Source: Sinorhizobium fredii USDA 205
GTDB lineage: Bacteria; Pseudomonadota; Alphaproteobacteria; Rhizobiales; Rhizobiaceae
Direction of reading: 5' to 3'
Assembly: GCF_001461695.1 (NCBI RefSeq)
Contig: NZ_AUTC01000085.1
Coordinates: 1 to 64,000, forward strand
Length of the DNA: 64,000 nucleotides
Positions 7,675 to 15,336 of this stretch are shown here, in pieces. The first letter of the stretch is position 1, and every line of letters starts with the position of its first letter. The position numbers and the translations under genes are program-made. Under the pieces are notes generated by a model, which was not told the DNA's origin, did no database searches, and was given only the letters and a program-made list of their open reading frames with translations.

Positions 7675-8558
7675 CGATGGACGTGCAGCTTCGGCCAGCC
7701 GTCGTCGTGGTGGGCGGCTCACGCGGAATCGGCAAGGCGATTGCCAGCGTCGCCGCCCGGGACGGCGCAAGCGTCGTGCTGGTGGCGCGCTCGCCGGACG
7801 GCCTCGCGGCCGCCGCCGCCGAAATGCCCAATGGCGGTGGCGAGGTGTTCACTTTCGCCTTGGATCTCCTGGCCGATGATGCGGCACGGCAGCTCGCATC
7901 GTTCCTGTCTGAACACGGCCTGTTCTGCGATGTCCTGGTCAACAGTGCCGGCTATGGTCTTCGAGGCAGCGCAACGGTGTTGCCTGTCGATGACCAGCTT
8001 GGCATCGTCGACCTCAACATACGGGCGCTGACCGATCTTACCCTTCGGTTCCTGCCGGGCATGGTGATGCGCGGCAGCGGCGGCGTCATCAATCTCGGTT
8101 CCGTAGCAAGCTTCACACCCGGCCCATACATGGCCCTCTATTATGCCAGCAAAGGCTTTGTCCGGTCGTTTTCAGAGGCACTCCACCAGGAACTGCACCG
8201 TACGGGCGTGACCGTGACCTGTGTCGCCCCGGGCCCGGTGTCGACCGAGTTCCTCGAGCGATCGGGCGCCAACAGGGCGGCACTTTTCAAAGTCCTGCCG
8301 AAAGTCGATTCTCAATACGTCGCCGAACGCGCCTGGAGTGGCTTCAGATCCGGCCGTCGGCTCATCATTCCCGGCATCTCGGCCAAGCTGGCAATTCTGA
8401 TCACGTCCCTGATCCCTTCCGTGTTATTGCTGCCCTTGATCAGCCGCCTGCAGCGTCGGAGCAACGACCCCTGTCCTTGCGGATCCGGGAAGAAATACAC
8501 GGCATGCCACGGTGCGCGCCAACGCAACGCCGAACGGGTGGTCTCCAAGCGCGACTAG
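7671..8558 (+). CDS. SDR oxidoreductase with C-terminal SEC-C motif
   Basis: 295 aa. Residues ~8-190 form a short-chain dehydrogenase: GGSRGIG dinucleotide motif, NSAG, a catalytic Ser in NLGSVAS, and YYASK. After a hydrophobic segment (~245-262) comes a compact SEC-C zinc motif, DPCPCGSGKKYTACHG, followed by a basic tail. SEC-C is best known from the SecA C-terminus, where it binds zinc and SecB or ribosomes. Its attachment to an SDR suggests membrane proximity or a docking role. It overlaps the upstream gene by 4 bp (ATGA) and is last in the cassette. The substrate is unknown. Confidence 0.82.
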   Translation: MTMDVQLRPAVVVVGGSRGIGKAIASVAARDGASVVLVARSPDGLAAAAAEMPNGGGEVFTFALDLLADDAARQLASFLSEHGLFCDVLVNSAGYGLRGSATVLPVDDQLGIVDLNIRALTDLTLRFLPGMVMRGSGGVINLGSVASFTPGPYMALYYASKGFVRSFSEALHQELHRTGVTVTCVAPGPVSTEFLERSGANRAALFKVLPKVDSQYVAERAWSGFRSGRRLIIPGISAKLAILITSLIPSVLLLPLISRLQRRSNDPCPCGSGKKYTACHGARQRNAERVVSKRD

Positions 8559-8579
8559 ATTGCGCCGAAGGCGGGCGCC

Positions 8580-8599
8580 CAGTCACGAGATTGTGACTG
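8580..8599 (+). terminator. Short hairpin after the SDR/SEC-C gene
   Basis: CAGTCAC (8580-8586) pairs perfectly with GTGACTG (8593-8599) around a 6-nt loop, 22 bases after the stop codon. No U-tract follows, so it is at best a weak terminator. Confidence 0.35.
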
Positions 8600-8740
8600 T
8601 TCGCGAGAGAGTTCAAAGATCTGGCGTAAATAACTGAAATATCAGCACCGCTCTTGATGATCGCCGCCCGCGATCACCCCATCAGCCGAAGGTGGTGCTT
8701 ATCAACGCGGCCGCCGAGCATATGCTTGAATAACGAAAAG

Positions 8741-8843
8741 CTACTGCATGATTCCTTAAATCGGAATCGATTTAAGGACAAAATCATGCAGAATTTCATA
8801 GTGCTACAGCGACCTTAGCGCGTCCGATTGGACGCGCGGCGCT
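8741..8843 (+). repeat. Rhizobial palindromic repeat, copy 2
   Basis: About 103 bp and the inverted partner of 6136-6240. The core has CTGCATGATTCCTTAAATCG and its near-complement CGATTTAAGGA...TCATGCAG, so the transcript would fold into a long hairpin; GTGCTACAGCG and a GC-rich end (GCGCGGCGCT) follow. The two copies lie on the outer sides of the methyltransferase/acyltransferase/SDR cassette. Confidence 0.78.
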
Positions 8844-8858
8844 GAAATGGAGGCTCCC

Positions 8859-9275
8859 ATGACCAGAGTGGTCTCCGTCGCTCTCTGTCTGCAGCTTGCG
8901 CTGGGCGCAGGACTAACGTTTGCAGACCCCGTTGATTCGGCCCAATCAATTATTCGAGCCCAGATCAGGGCTTTTCTCGAAGACGATGCGGAAACCGCCT
9001 ATTCCTTCGCTTCCCCCGGGATTCGGGAGAAATTTCCGGACAAGCTGGTGTTCTTCGAGATGGTCAAGCAAAGCTACCAACACCTATATCGGCCGGGCAA
9101 TTTCGCCTTCGGGCGATCGAAGCTGGTCGGCAAGGAAGTGATTCAGGAAGTGCTGATCGTCGGATCGGACGGCAAGGACTGGACAGCGATCTACGAGCTC
9201 GTCCCGCAGGCGGACGGGAGCTACAAGATCAATGGCGTAGTGATGGTGCAGACCGCACCCGGTCCGGCCCTCTGA
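8859..9275 (+). CDS. DUF4864 domain-containing secreted protein
   Basis: 138 aa. It has a cleavable signal peptide (hydrophobic residues ~5-22, likely cut before the DPVDS region) followed by a DUF4864 domain, an NTF2-like alpha+beta fold seen in many alphaproteobacteria (IIRAQIRAFLEDDAETAYSF is the characteristic start). It is likely periplasmic; the function is unknown. GGAGG at 8849-8853 fixes the ATG at 8859; an in-frame ATG at 8847 lacks its own ribosome site. It begins 15 bp after the palindromic repeat and is convergent with tgt. Confidence 0.82.
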   Translation: MTRVVSVALCLQLALGAGLTFADPVDSAQSIIRAQIRAFLEDDAETAYSFASPGIREKFPDKLVFFEMVKQSYQHLYRPGNFAFGRSKLVGKEVIQEVLIVGSDGKDWTAIYELVPQADGSYKINGVVMVQTAPGPAL

Positions 9276-9289
9276 TCGTTTGTGCCGGC

Positions 9290-10420
9290 TTAAACCGGCG
9301 CAAGGTCGCCGCGCTCCCAGCCTTCCTGGGTCTCTGCCATGAAGTCTGCATAGCGCCCTTCCTCGATCGCCTTGCGGATTCCGGCCATCAGTTCCTGGTA
9401 ATAGGCGAGATTGCTCCAGCTCAAAAGCATGCCGCCGAGCGATTCATTGGAACGGATCAGATGGTGCAGGTAGGCGCGCGAGTAATCCCGCGCCGCCGGG
9501 CACGAGGACTGTTCGTCGAGCGGCCGCGTATCTTCGGCATGGCGCGCATTGCGCAGATTGATCCGGCCGTAGCGCGTGAAGGCCAGTCCATGGCGACCGG
9601 AGCGGGTCGGCATGACGCAGTCGAACATGTCGATCCCGTGCGCGACCGACTTCAGGATATCGTCCGGCGTTCCGACGCCCATCAGGTAGCGCGGCTTCTC
9701 CGCGGGCAAGAGGGGGCAAGTCACGTCGAGCATGTCGAGCATCACCTCCTGCGGCTCGCCTACGGCAAGACCGCCGATCGCATAGCCCTTGAGGTCGAGC
9801 TCCTTCAGCGCCAGCGCGGAACGTTCGCGCAGCTTCGGCAGGTCGCCGCCCTGCACGATGCCGAACATTGCCTTGCCGGGCTGATCGCCGAAGGCGACCT
9901 TGCAGCGTTCCGCCCAGCGGATCGACATCTCCATTGCGCGCTCGATTTCGCCCGGCTCGGCCGGTAGCGCGACGCACTCGTCAAGCTGCATCTGTATGTC
10001 GCTGTCGAGCAGTCCCTGGATTTCGATCGAGCGTTCCGGCGACATATGATAGAGCGCGCCGTCGACATGGCTCTTGAAGGTCACGCCCTGTTCGTTGAGC
10101 TTGCGCAGGCTCGAGAGCGACATGACCTGAAAGCCGCCGCTGTCGGTCAGAATAGGTCTTTCCCAACGAATGAAGGTGTGCAGGCCGCCGAGCCGCGCAA
10201 CACGTTCGGCGCCGGGACGCAGCATCAAATGGTAGGTGTTGCCGAGAATGATGTCGGCGCCGAGTTCACGTACCTGATCGAGATACATCGCCTTGACCGT
10301 GCCGACGGTTCCGACCGGCATGAAAGCCGGCGTCCGGATTGTCCCGCGCGGCATCGAAACCTCGCCGCGGCGCGCCTTGCCGTCGGTTGCAAGCAGCTTG
10401 AATTGAAACGTCTCGGTCAT
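9290..10420 (-). CDS. tgt: Queuine tRNA-ribosyltransferase (Tgt)
   Basis: 376 aa, full length. It exchanges guanine 34 in tRNAs with GUN anticodons for preQ1. The general base Asp93 ([10 protein letters not shown]) and nucleophile Asp267 (MFDCVMPTR) are present, as are the substrate loops. Unusually, the C-terminal zinc site of the family (three Cys and one His) is mostly gone: the expected Cys positions read Ser305, Cys307 and Ala310 (SSCPAARD), and the expected His position reads Ser336. The start overlaps the queA stop by 4 bp, so the two queuosine genes are translationally coupled, queA first. Confidence 0.97.
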   Translation of the reverse strand: MTETFQFKLLATDGKARRGEVSMPRGTIRTPAFMPVGTVGTVKAMYLDQVRELGADIILGNTYHLMLRPGAERVARLGGLHTFIRWERPILTDSGGFQVMSLSSLRKLNEQGVTFKSHVDGALYHMSPERSIEIQGLLDSDIQMQLDECVALPAEPGEIERAMEMSIRWAERCKVAFGDQPGKAMFGIVQGGDLPKLRERSALALKELDLKGYAIGGLAVGEPQEVMLDMLDVTCPLLPAEKPRYLMGVGTPDDILKSVAHGIDMFDCVMPTRSGRHGLAFTRYGRINLRNARHAEDTRPLDEQSSCPAARDYSRAYLHHLIRSNESLGGMLLSWSNLAYYQELMAGIRKAIEEGRYADFMAETQEGWERGDLAPV

Positions 10421-11502
10421 TGGTCTTTCCGGAAGAGCAGGCTTGCATCGCCATAGGAATAGAAGCGGTAGCCGGCGGCGATCGCATGGGCATAGGCGCC
10501 ACGCATCGTTTCCAAACCGGCGAAGGCAGACACCAGCATGAACAAGGTCGATTTCGGCAGGTGAAAATTGGTCATCAACATATCGACGGCACGGAAGCGG
10601 TAGCCGGGAGTGATGAAGATCCCGGTCGGCCCCGACCAGGGATGGATCTTCCCGTCCTGCGTCGCGGCACTCTCGATCAGCCGAAGCGATGTCGTCCCAA
10701 CGCAGACGATGCGTCCGCCGCGCGCCCGAACCGCGTTGAGCCTTTCGGCGGTCGCCGCGTCCACATGGCCGATTTCTTCGTGCATCACGTGATTGTCGGT
10801 GTCATCGGCCTTGACCGGCAGGAAGGTACCCGCCCCGACGTGCAGCGTGACGAAGTGGCGCTCGATACCGGCCTCGTCAAGCTCGGCAAACAGCCGATCG
10901 GTGAAGTGCAGGCCCGCCGTCGGAGCGGCGACGGCTCCTTCCTCGCGGGCGTAGACCGTCTGGTAGTCGGTCCGGTCGCGTGAATCCTCGGGGCGCTTGG
11001 AAGCGATGTAAGGTGGCAACGGAATGTGCCCCACTGACATGATCGCCTCGTCGAGCACCGGACCGGAAAGGTCGAAGCGAAGCGTGACCTCGCCTGCCTC
11101 GCCCTTATCTTCAACGGTTGCATCGAGCGAACCCAGCAGGCAGGCATTGCCGCCATGGCCGAAGCTGATCCGGTCGCCGGGCTTCAGCCGTCGCGCCGGC
11201 CGCGCAAACGCCTTCCAGCGGTCGGGGGCGACGCGCATGTGCAGCGTCAATGAGACCTGCGTGGCAACATCCTCGCCGCGTCGGCGAATGCCCTCGAGCT
11301 GGGCCGGGATGACCTTCGTATCGTTGAAGACAAGCGCGTCGCCGGGCCTGAGGAACGAAGGCAGATCGAGCACGCCGTGGTCGGAGAGAACGGGCTCCGC
11401 TTCAGGCCGCACCACGAGCATGCGGGCGCTGTCACGCGGGCTCGCGGGCCTCAGCGCAATGGAAGTCTCTGGCAGGTCGAAATCGAACAGGTCTACGCGC
11501 AT
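10417..11502 (-). CDS. queA: S-adenosylmethionine:tRNA ribosyltransferase-isomerase (QueA)
   Basis: 361 aa. It converts preQ1-tRNA to epoxyqueuosine-tRNA using the ribosyl part of SAM, the step after Tgt. Family landmarks are the N-terminal [12 protein letters not shown], the conserved GLHFT segment, and the [21 protein letters not shown] block near the C-terminus. The start at 11502 gives the canonical N-terminus; a start 21 bases earlier is in frame but would run toward the upstream terminator. It is first in a queA-tgt unit separated from the ppi genes by a strong terminator. Confidence 0.96.
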   Translation of the reverse strand: MRVDLFDFDLPETSIALRPASPRDSARMLVVRPEAEPVLSDHGVLDLPSFLRPGDALVFNDTKVIPAQLEGIRRRGEDVATQVSLTLHMRVAPDRWKAFARPARRLKPGDRISFGHGGNACLLGSLDATVEDKGEAGEVTLRFDLSGPVLDEAIMSVGHIPLPPYIASKRPEDSRDRTDYQTVYAREEGAVAAPTAGLHFTDRLFAELDEAGIERHFVTLHVGAGTFLPVKADDTDNHVMHEEIGHVDAATAERLNAVRARGGRIVCVGTTSLRLIESAATQDGKIHPWSGPTGIFITPGYRFRAVDMLMTNFHLPKSTLFMLVSAFAGLETMRGAYAHAIAAGYRFYSYGDASLLFRKDQ

Positions 11503-11509
11503 AGAGGGG

Positions 11510-11559
11510 CCGAACAAAAGCAAACCCGCCCCGGTGGCTTAAGCGCGACCGGGGCGGGT
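11510..11559 (-). terminator. Rho-independent terminator after the cyclophilin genes
   Basis: A 12-bp perfect stem, ACCCGCCCCGGT (11524-11535) with ACCGGGGCGGGT (11548-11559). On the minus strand it is followed by TTGCTTTTGTTC (down to 11510). It lies 18 bases past the stop of the cytoplasmic cyclophilin gene and just upstream of queA, marking the transcription unit boundary. Confidence 0.85.
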
Positions 11560-11576
11560 CTGTGCATTAGCGCAAA

Positions 11577-12086
11577 TCAGGCGTCCGCGGCAACCCGCAT
11601 GGAGACGATCGAGTCGGGATCGCGCACCGGTTCGCCGCGCTTGATCTGGTCGATGACTTCCATGCCGTCGATGACCTGGCCCCAGACGGAGTACTGCTTA
11701 TTGAGCCAGGGAGCGTCGGTAAAGCAGATGAAGAACTGGGAGTTCGCCGAATTCGGCATCTGGCTGCGGGCCATCGAGCAGGTACCGCGCACATGGGAAA
11801 TCTCGGAGAACTCGGCCTTGAGGTCCGGCTTGGAGGAACCGCCCATGCCGGCGCGCGCCGGGTTGAAGTGCTCGCCGCCGGTCTTGCCGTACTGCACGTC
11901 GCCGGTCTGCGCCATGAAGTCCTCGATCACGCGATGGAAGACGACGCCATCATAGGCCCCCTCGCGCGACAATTCCTTGATGCGGGCGACATGGCCCGGA
12001 GCCACGTCCGGCCGAAGCTCGATCACCACCCTGCCCTTGGTGGTCTCCATGATGATCGTGTTTTCCGGATCCTTGATCTCGGCCAT
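11577..12086 (-). CDS. Peptidyl-prolyl cis-trans isomerase, cyclophilin type, cytoplasmic
   Basis: 169 aa with no signal peptide. The cyclophilin core is complete: VVFHRVIEDFMAQTGD, the MARSQMPNSANSQFFICF block and WLNKQYSVWGQV. It accelerates proline isomerisation during protein folding. It lies 23 bp downstream of the periplasmic paralogue with the same orientation, so the pair is probably one transcript; close sequence similarity indicates duplication followed by targeting to two compartments. Confidence 0.93.
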   Translation of the reverse strand: MAEIKDPENTIIMETTKGRVVIELRPDVAPGHVARIKELSREGAYDGVVFHRVIEDFMAQTGDVQYGKTGGEHFNPARAGMGGSSKPDLKAEFSEISHVRGTCSMARSQMPNSANSQFFICFTDAPWLNKQYSVWGQVIDGMEVIDQIKRGEPVRDPDSIVSMRVAADA

Positions 12087-12109
12087 GGTTTTTCTCCTTC
12101 TGTCTGATC

Positions 12110-12682
12110 CTATTTGCCGACCTTGACGCTGATCATGCGGTCAGGGTCCGTGACGGCGCCGTTGTTGGCGTCGTCGCCAAGCTTGATCTTGTCGACATTC
12201 TCCATGCCTTCGACGACCTTGCCGACGACCGTGTATTGGCCGTTGAGGAAATCGCCCGGAGCGAACATGATAAAGAACTGCGAGTTGGCGCTGTCCGGGC
12301 TCTGCGAGCGCGCCATGCCGATGGTGCCGCGCTCGAAGGGAACATCCGAGAACTCTGCCTTGAGGTCCGGCTTCGAAGAACCACCCGTGCCGGCAGCCTC
12401 CGGCTGGAAGCCGTCTTTCATGTCGCCATACTGAACGTCGCCGGTCTGGGCCATGAAGCCTTTGATCACCCGATGGAAGGCGACGTTGTCGTATTCGCCG
12501 GCGGCGGCCAGTTCCTTGACCTGCTGCACATGCTTCGGCGCGATGTCCGGACGCAGCTCGATGACGACCGGGCCGTCCTTGAGCTCGATCGTCAGAAGGT
12601 TGTCGCTCGACTGCGCCTGGGCGCCTCCCGTGAAGGTGGCGAGCGCCAGGGCGCCTGCAAAAGCGAATTGGAGGATTTTCAT
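12110..12682 (-). CDS. Peptidyl-prolyl cis-trans isomerase, cyclophilin type, periplasmic
   Basis: 190 aa. An N-terminal signal peptide (LQFAFAGALALATFTGGAQA, cleavage near residue 23) precedes a cyclophilin domain with VAFHRVIKGFMAQTGD and a MARSQSPDSANSQFFIMF block. It catalyses prolyl isomerisation of exported proteins. It is paralogous to the next gene downstream. coaD is 24 bp upstream in the same direction, so coaD, both ppi genes and possibly queA/tgt are a folded-together housekeeping run, although a terminator separates queA. Confidence 0.93.
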   Translation of the reverse strand: MKILQFAFAGALALATFTGGAQAQSSDNLLTIELKDGPVVIELRPDIAPKHVQQVKELAAAGEYDNVAFHRVIKGFMAQTGDVQYGDMKDGFQPEAAGTGGSSKPDLKAEFSDVPFERGTIGMARSQSPDSANSQFFIMFAPGDFLNGQYTVVGKVVEGMENVDKIKLGDDANNGAVTDPDRMISVKVGK

Positions 12683-12706
12683 GCGTTCTCCTTGCGTGGT
12701 GGAAGC

Positions 12707-13201
12707 TCAGGCTTGGTGCTTCGCCTGCAGCGCCTGAAAGACCGCCCTGGGAACAAAGGCGCTGACGTCGCCGCCCATGGCTGCGATCTGCCGGACCAAT
12801 GTGGCCGTAATGGGCCGGGATGCTGTCCCCGCGGGCAGAAACAGTGTCTGGATATCGGGGGCCATTTGCCTGTTCATGCCGGCCATCTGCATCTCGTAGT
12901 CGAGATCCGTGCCGTCCCGCAGCCCACGCACCAGAAGGCTTGCGCCATGCTGACGGGCGGCATCGACGACCAGGTTGTCGAAGGCAACGACGGCGATGTC
13001 CCCCGCTCTTTCCGGCAGGAATTCGCCAAGCGAGCGGCGGATCAGACCTGCCCGCTCGTCGAAGGAAAACAGCGGCGTCTTGCCGGGATGAATGCCGATC
13101 GCGACGATCACCCTCGACGCTACGTTGAGCGCCTGAACGAGCACATCAAGATGACCGTTCGTCATCGGATCAAAGGAGCCGGGATAGAAAGCCGTGGTCA
13201 T
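12707..13201 (-). CDS. coaD: Phosphopantetheine adenylyltransferase
   Basis: 164 aa, the normal family length. It is the fourth step of coenzyme A synthesis: 4'-phosphopantetheine + ATP to dephospho-CoA. The nucleotidylyltransferase motif TNGH follows FYPGSFDPM at the N-terminus, and the ISSTxxR-like segment reads ITATLVRQI. The start [10 protein letters not shown] at 13201 is chosen because the N-terminal beta strand normally begins within two or three residues of Met; the longer frame to 13255 adds unrelated residues. Confidence 0.96.
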   Translation of the reverse strand: MTTAFYPGSFDPMTNGHLDVLVQALNVASRVIVAIGIHPGKTPLFSFDERAGLIRRSLGEFLPERAGDIAVVAFDNLVVDAARQHGASLLVRGLRDGTDLDYEMQMAGMNRQMAPDIQTLFLPAGTASRPITATLVRQIAAMGGDVSAFVPRAVFQALQAKHQA

Positions 13202-13429
13202 CGCGCCTGTTTCCGTTTGGTGAAGCCTTTTGTCACGGACCGCGGCCAACCGCAAGGGTGGCGCGATCCGCCTTGCCCTGTTCCACCGGAAACAGCAGCG
13301 ACCGAAGGATGAATGCTAGATGAAGCCAATGTTCAAGATAGCTTCACACCGGAAGTTGTAGCCTGAAACAACAAGTGAATGGAACTTTTCCAAATGGCAT
13401 GCCGTTGTAGCAGCTGAAAGGAGACGGAC

Positions 13430-13561
13430 ATGGGACTTGCTCTGTTTTCGATGGCGATGTTTTTCGCGATGATTTTTGCGACGATCCATGCGCTTCGCAA
13501 CGAGGCCCGTGACCGCGTGACGGTCCTGTCGGCAGCAACAGATAGGCTGAGGAGAAAATGA
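13430..13561 (+). CDS. Very small membrane protein (43 aa)
   Basis: 43 aa with a single hydrophobic helix (residues ~2-21, GLALFSMAMFFAMIFATIHA) followed by a charged tail rich in Arg/Asp/Glu and ending RLRRK. AAGGAGA at 13418-13424 sits correctly before the ATG. I do not recognise the family. N-in or N-out topology cannot be told. The gene is isolated between coaD (divergent) and a series of hairpins ahead of the convergent MATE gene. Confidence 0.6.
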   Translation: MGLALFSMAMFFAMIFATIHALRNEARDRVTVLSAATDRLRRK

Positions 13562-13642
13562 GGGCGACAGCGACGGTAAGAATGTCGCCATCGCCTTGAT
13601 ATGAATGCCTCCAGGAAACTTCTGCCAGGAAGTTTCACAACA

Positions 13643-13675
13643 AGCGGTCTCATTTCTTCCCCTGATGAGACCGCT
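13643..13675 (+). other. Perfect hairpin, AGCGGTCTCAT stem
   Basis: AGCGGTCTCAT (13643-13653) pairs perfectly with ATGAGACCGCT (13665-13675). It is one of three consecutive inverted repeats between 13612 and 13711, downstream of the 43-aa gene. No U-tract follows directly, so it may be part of a structured 3' UTR or a small RNA. Confidence 0.55.
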
Positions 13676-13683
13676 CATTATGA

Positions 13684-13720
13684 GCCGGACGGCATCCCCT
13701 GCCCGTCCGGCTATTCTTTT
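13684..13720 (+). terminator. Rho-independent terminator
   Basis: GCCGGACGG (13684-13692) pairs with CCGTCCGGC (13703-13711), followed by TATTCTTTT on the plus strand. It is oriented to end transcription from the 43-aa gene or a small RNA in the region. Confidence 0.7.
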
Positions 13721-13754
13721 GCCCGGTTCGTGTATCGCTCGATTGCAAAGGCAA

Positions 13755-15155
13755 TCACACGACAATGGGGCTGCGCATCGAATGGATGAGGCGGAAGAAG
13801 CGCCAGTTGAGCAGCAGGGCGGCCGCCGCCAGCCCCAGCACGAATCCAAACCAGACGCCGACGCCGCCGAACTCTAGCGGAAAGGCGAAGACCCAGGCGC
13901 AGACGAAGCCGATCGGCCAATAGGAAATCATCGCCAGGATCATCGGCACGGTCGTGTCCTTCAGGCCGCGCAGCATGCCGGCGGCGATCGCCTGGAGCCC
14001 ATCGACCAATTGGAACGCGCCCGCAATGACAATCAGCGGACCGGCGAAGGCAAGCACTTCGGCGGCATCGGGCCGGGCGGTGTCGAGATAGAGGGTCGCG
14101 AGTTGGTAGGGAAGCAGCGCAAAGATCGTGCTGCCGATGGCCGCGAACCCGCAGCCGAGGGCGAGCACGGCGACGGCGGCGCGCCGGACGCCGACGAGAT
14201 CGCCGCTGCCATAGGCGAGACCGACGCGCACCGTGCCCGCCTGGGCAAGGCCGAGCGGAATCATGAAGGCGATCGAAGCGAACTGGAGCGCAATGCCATG
14301 CGCCGCGAGCTCGATGGTGCCGATCGTCCCCATCAGCAGCGAAGCGACAGTGAAGAGGCTCACTTCCGCAAGGATCGTCAGCGAAATCGGAACGCCGAGA
14401 TAGATGACCTCGCGGAAAGCCGGCCAGTCCGGGCGCCAGAAGCGCACGAACAGCTCATGCCGATCGAGTTCTGGCTGGCTGCGTATGTAGCCGATCGTCA
14501 GCGCTGCACCAAGCAGCGCCACGCCGAGAGCGGCGACCGCGGCACCGAATATGCCAAGCGCCGGAAAGCCGAAATGGCCGTAGATCAGCAGATAGCAGAG
14601 CACGGCGTTGAGAACCAGGGTCGCGAGTGTCACGTAAAGAATGATCCCGGCCCGCTCCAGGCCGCTGAGGAACGCCCGCAGCACCATGAAGATCAAGCTC
14701 GGAAAGATCGCCCATTGCGCGATATGGAGATACTCCGCTGCAAGAGCCGAGACCTCGGGCTTCTGGCCGGCGAAAAGCAGGATCGGCTCGGCCATCCAGA
14801 GGATCGGCGCGGTCATGAGGCCGTAGAGCAAGACCACCCACATGCCCATGCGCACGGAGCGGCGAACCGAAACTTGGTCGCCCCGACCCTGGGCCTGCGC
14901 GACCATGGGTACCACGGCATTTGCGAAGCCGCTGCCGAATATGAAGACGGTGAAAAAGAACTGTGTGGCAAGGATGATCGCCGCGAGCTGGACCGCCCCG
15001 AGCCTGCCGACCATCAGCACGTCGGTGGTATTGATGGCGAGCTGTGCGAGTTGCGCACCGATGAAGGGTACGCCGAGATAGACGCTGGCCCGGAAGTGGG
15101 TGCCCCACGAATTGTCGGTTTGTGCAGGCACAAGCTCTCGGTTCGCGGTCAGCAT
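13755..15155 (-). CDS. MATE family efflux transporter (NorM-like)
   Basis: 466 aa with twelve predicted membrane segments, a typical MATE length. It opens with HFRASVYLGVPFIGAQLAQLAI and has the conserved Asp-containing TM1/TM2 region (NTTDVLMVGRLG), the hallmark of cation-coupled multidrug exporters of the NorM/DinF type. It exports cationic drugs or metabolites using Na+ or H+; the specific substrate is unknown. The start at 15155 (MLTANREL) has AGGA 11 bases upstream; a frame 12 codons longer (15191) is possible. Confidence 0.9.
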   Translation of the reverse strand: MLTANRELVPAQTDNSWGTHFRASVYLGVPFIGAQLAQLAINTTDVLMVGRLGAVQLAAIILATQFFFTVFIFGSGFANAVVPMVAQAQGRGDQVSVRRSVRMGMWVVLLYGLMTAPILWMAEPILLFAGQKPEVSALAAEYLHIAQWAIFPSLIFMVLRAFLSGLERAGIILYVTLATLVLNAVLCYLLIYGHFGFPALGIFGAAVAALGVALLGAALTIGYIRSQPELDRHELFVRFWRPDWPAFREVIYLGVPISLTILAEVSLFTVASLLMGTIGTIELAAHGIALQFASIAFMIPLGLAQAGTVRVGLAYGSGDLVGVRRAAVAVLALGCGFAAIGSTIFALLPYQLATLYLDTARPDAAEVLAFAGPLIVIAGAFQLVDGLQAIAAGMLRGLKDTTVPMILAMISYWPIGFVCAWVFAFPLEFGGVGVWFGFVLGLAAAALLLNWRFFRLIHSMRSPIVV

Positions 15156-15336
15156 GGAATAATCCTCGCTCTGCGGCGCAATGGGCATCAAATTCTAGGA
15201 GTAAGCCGAATTACAGCACCACCGGGACGGGCGCCAGCGACAAGGCGGATCTGCTTAATTTTTCATCGGTCTATCAAGAAAATTGATCAATCCGCAGGCG
15301 CTTGCGATTGCGGCACAAACTGTTCCCGCGGACCGT

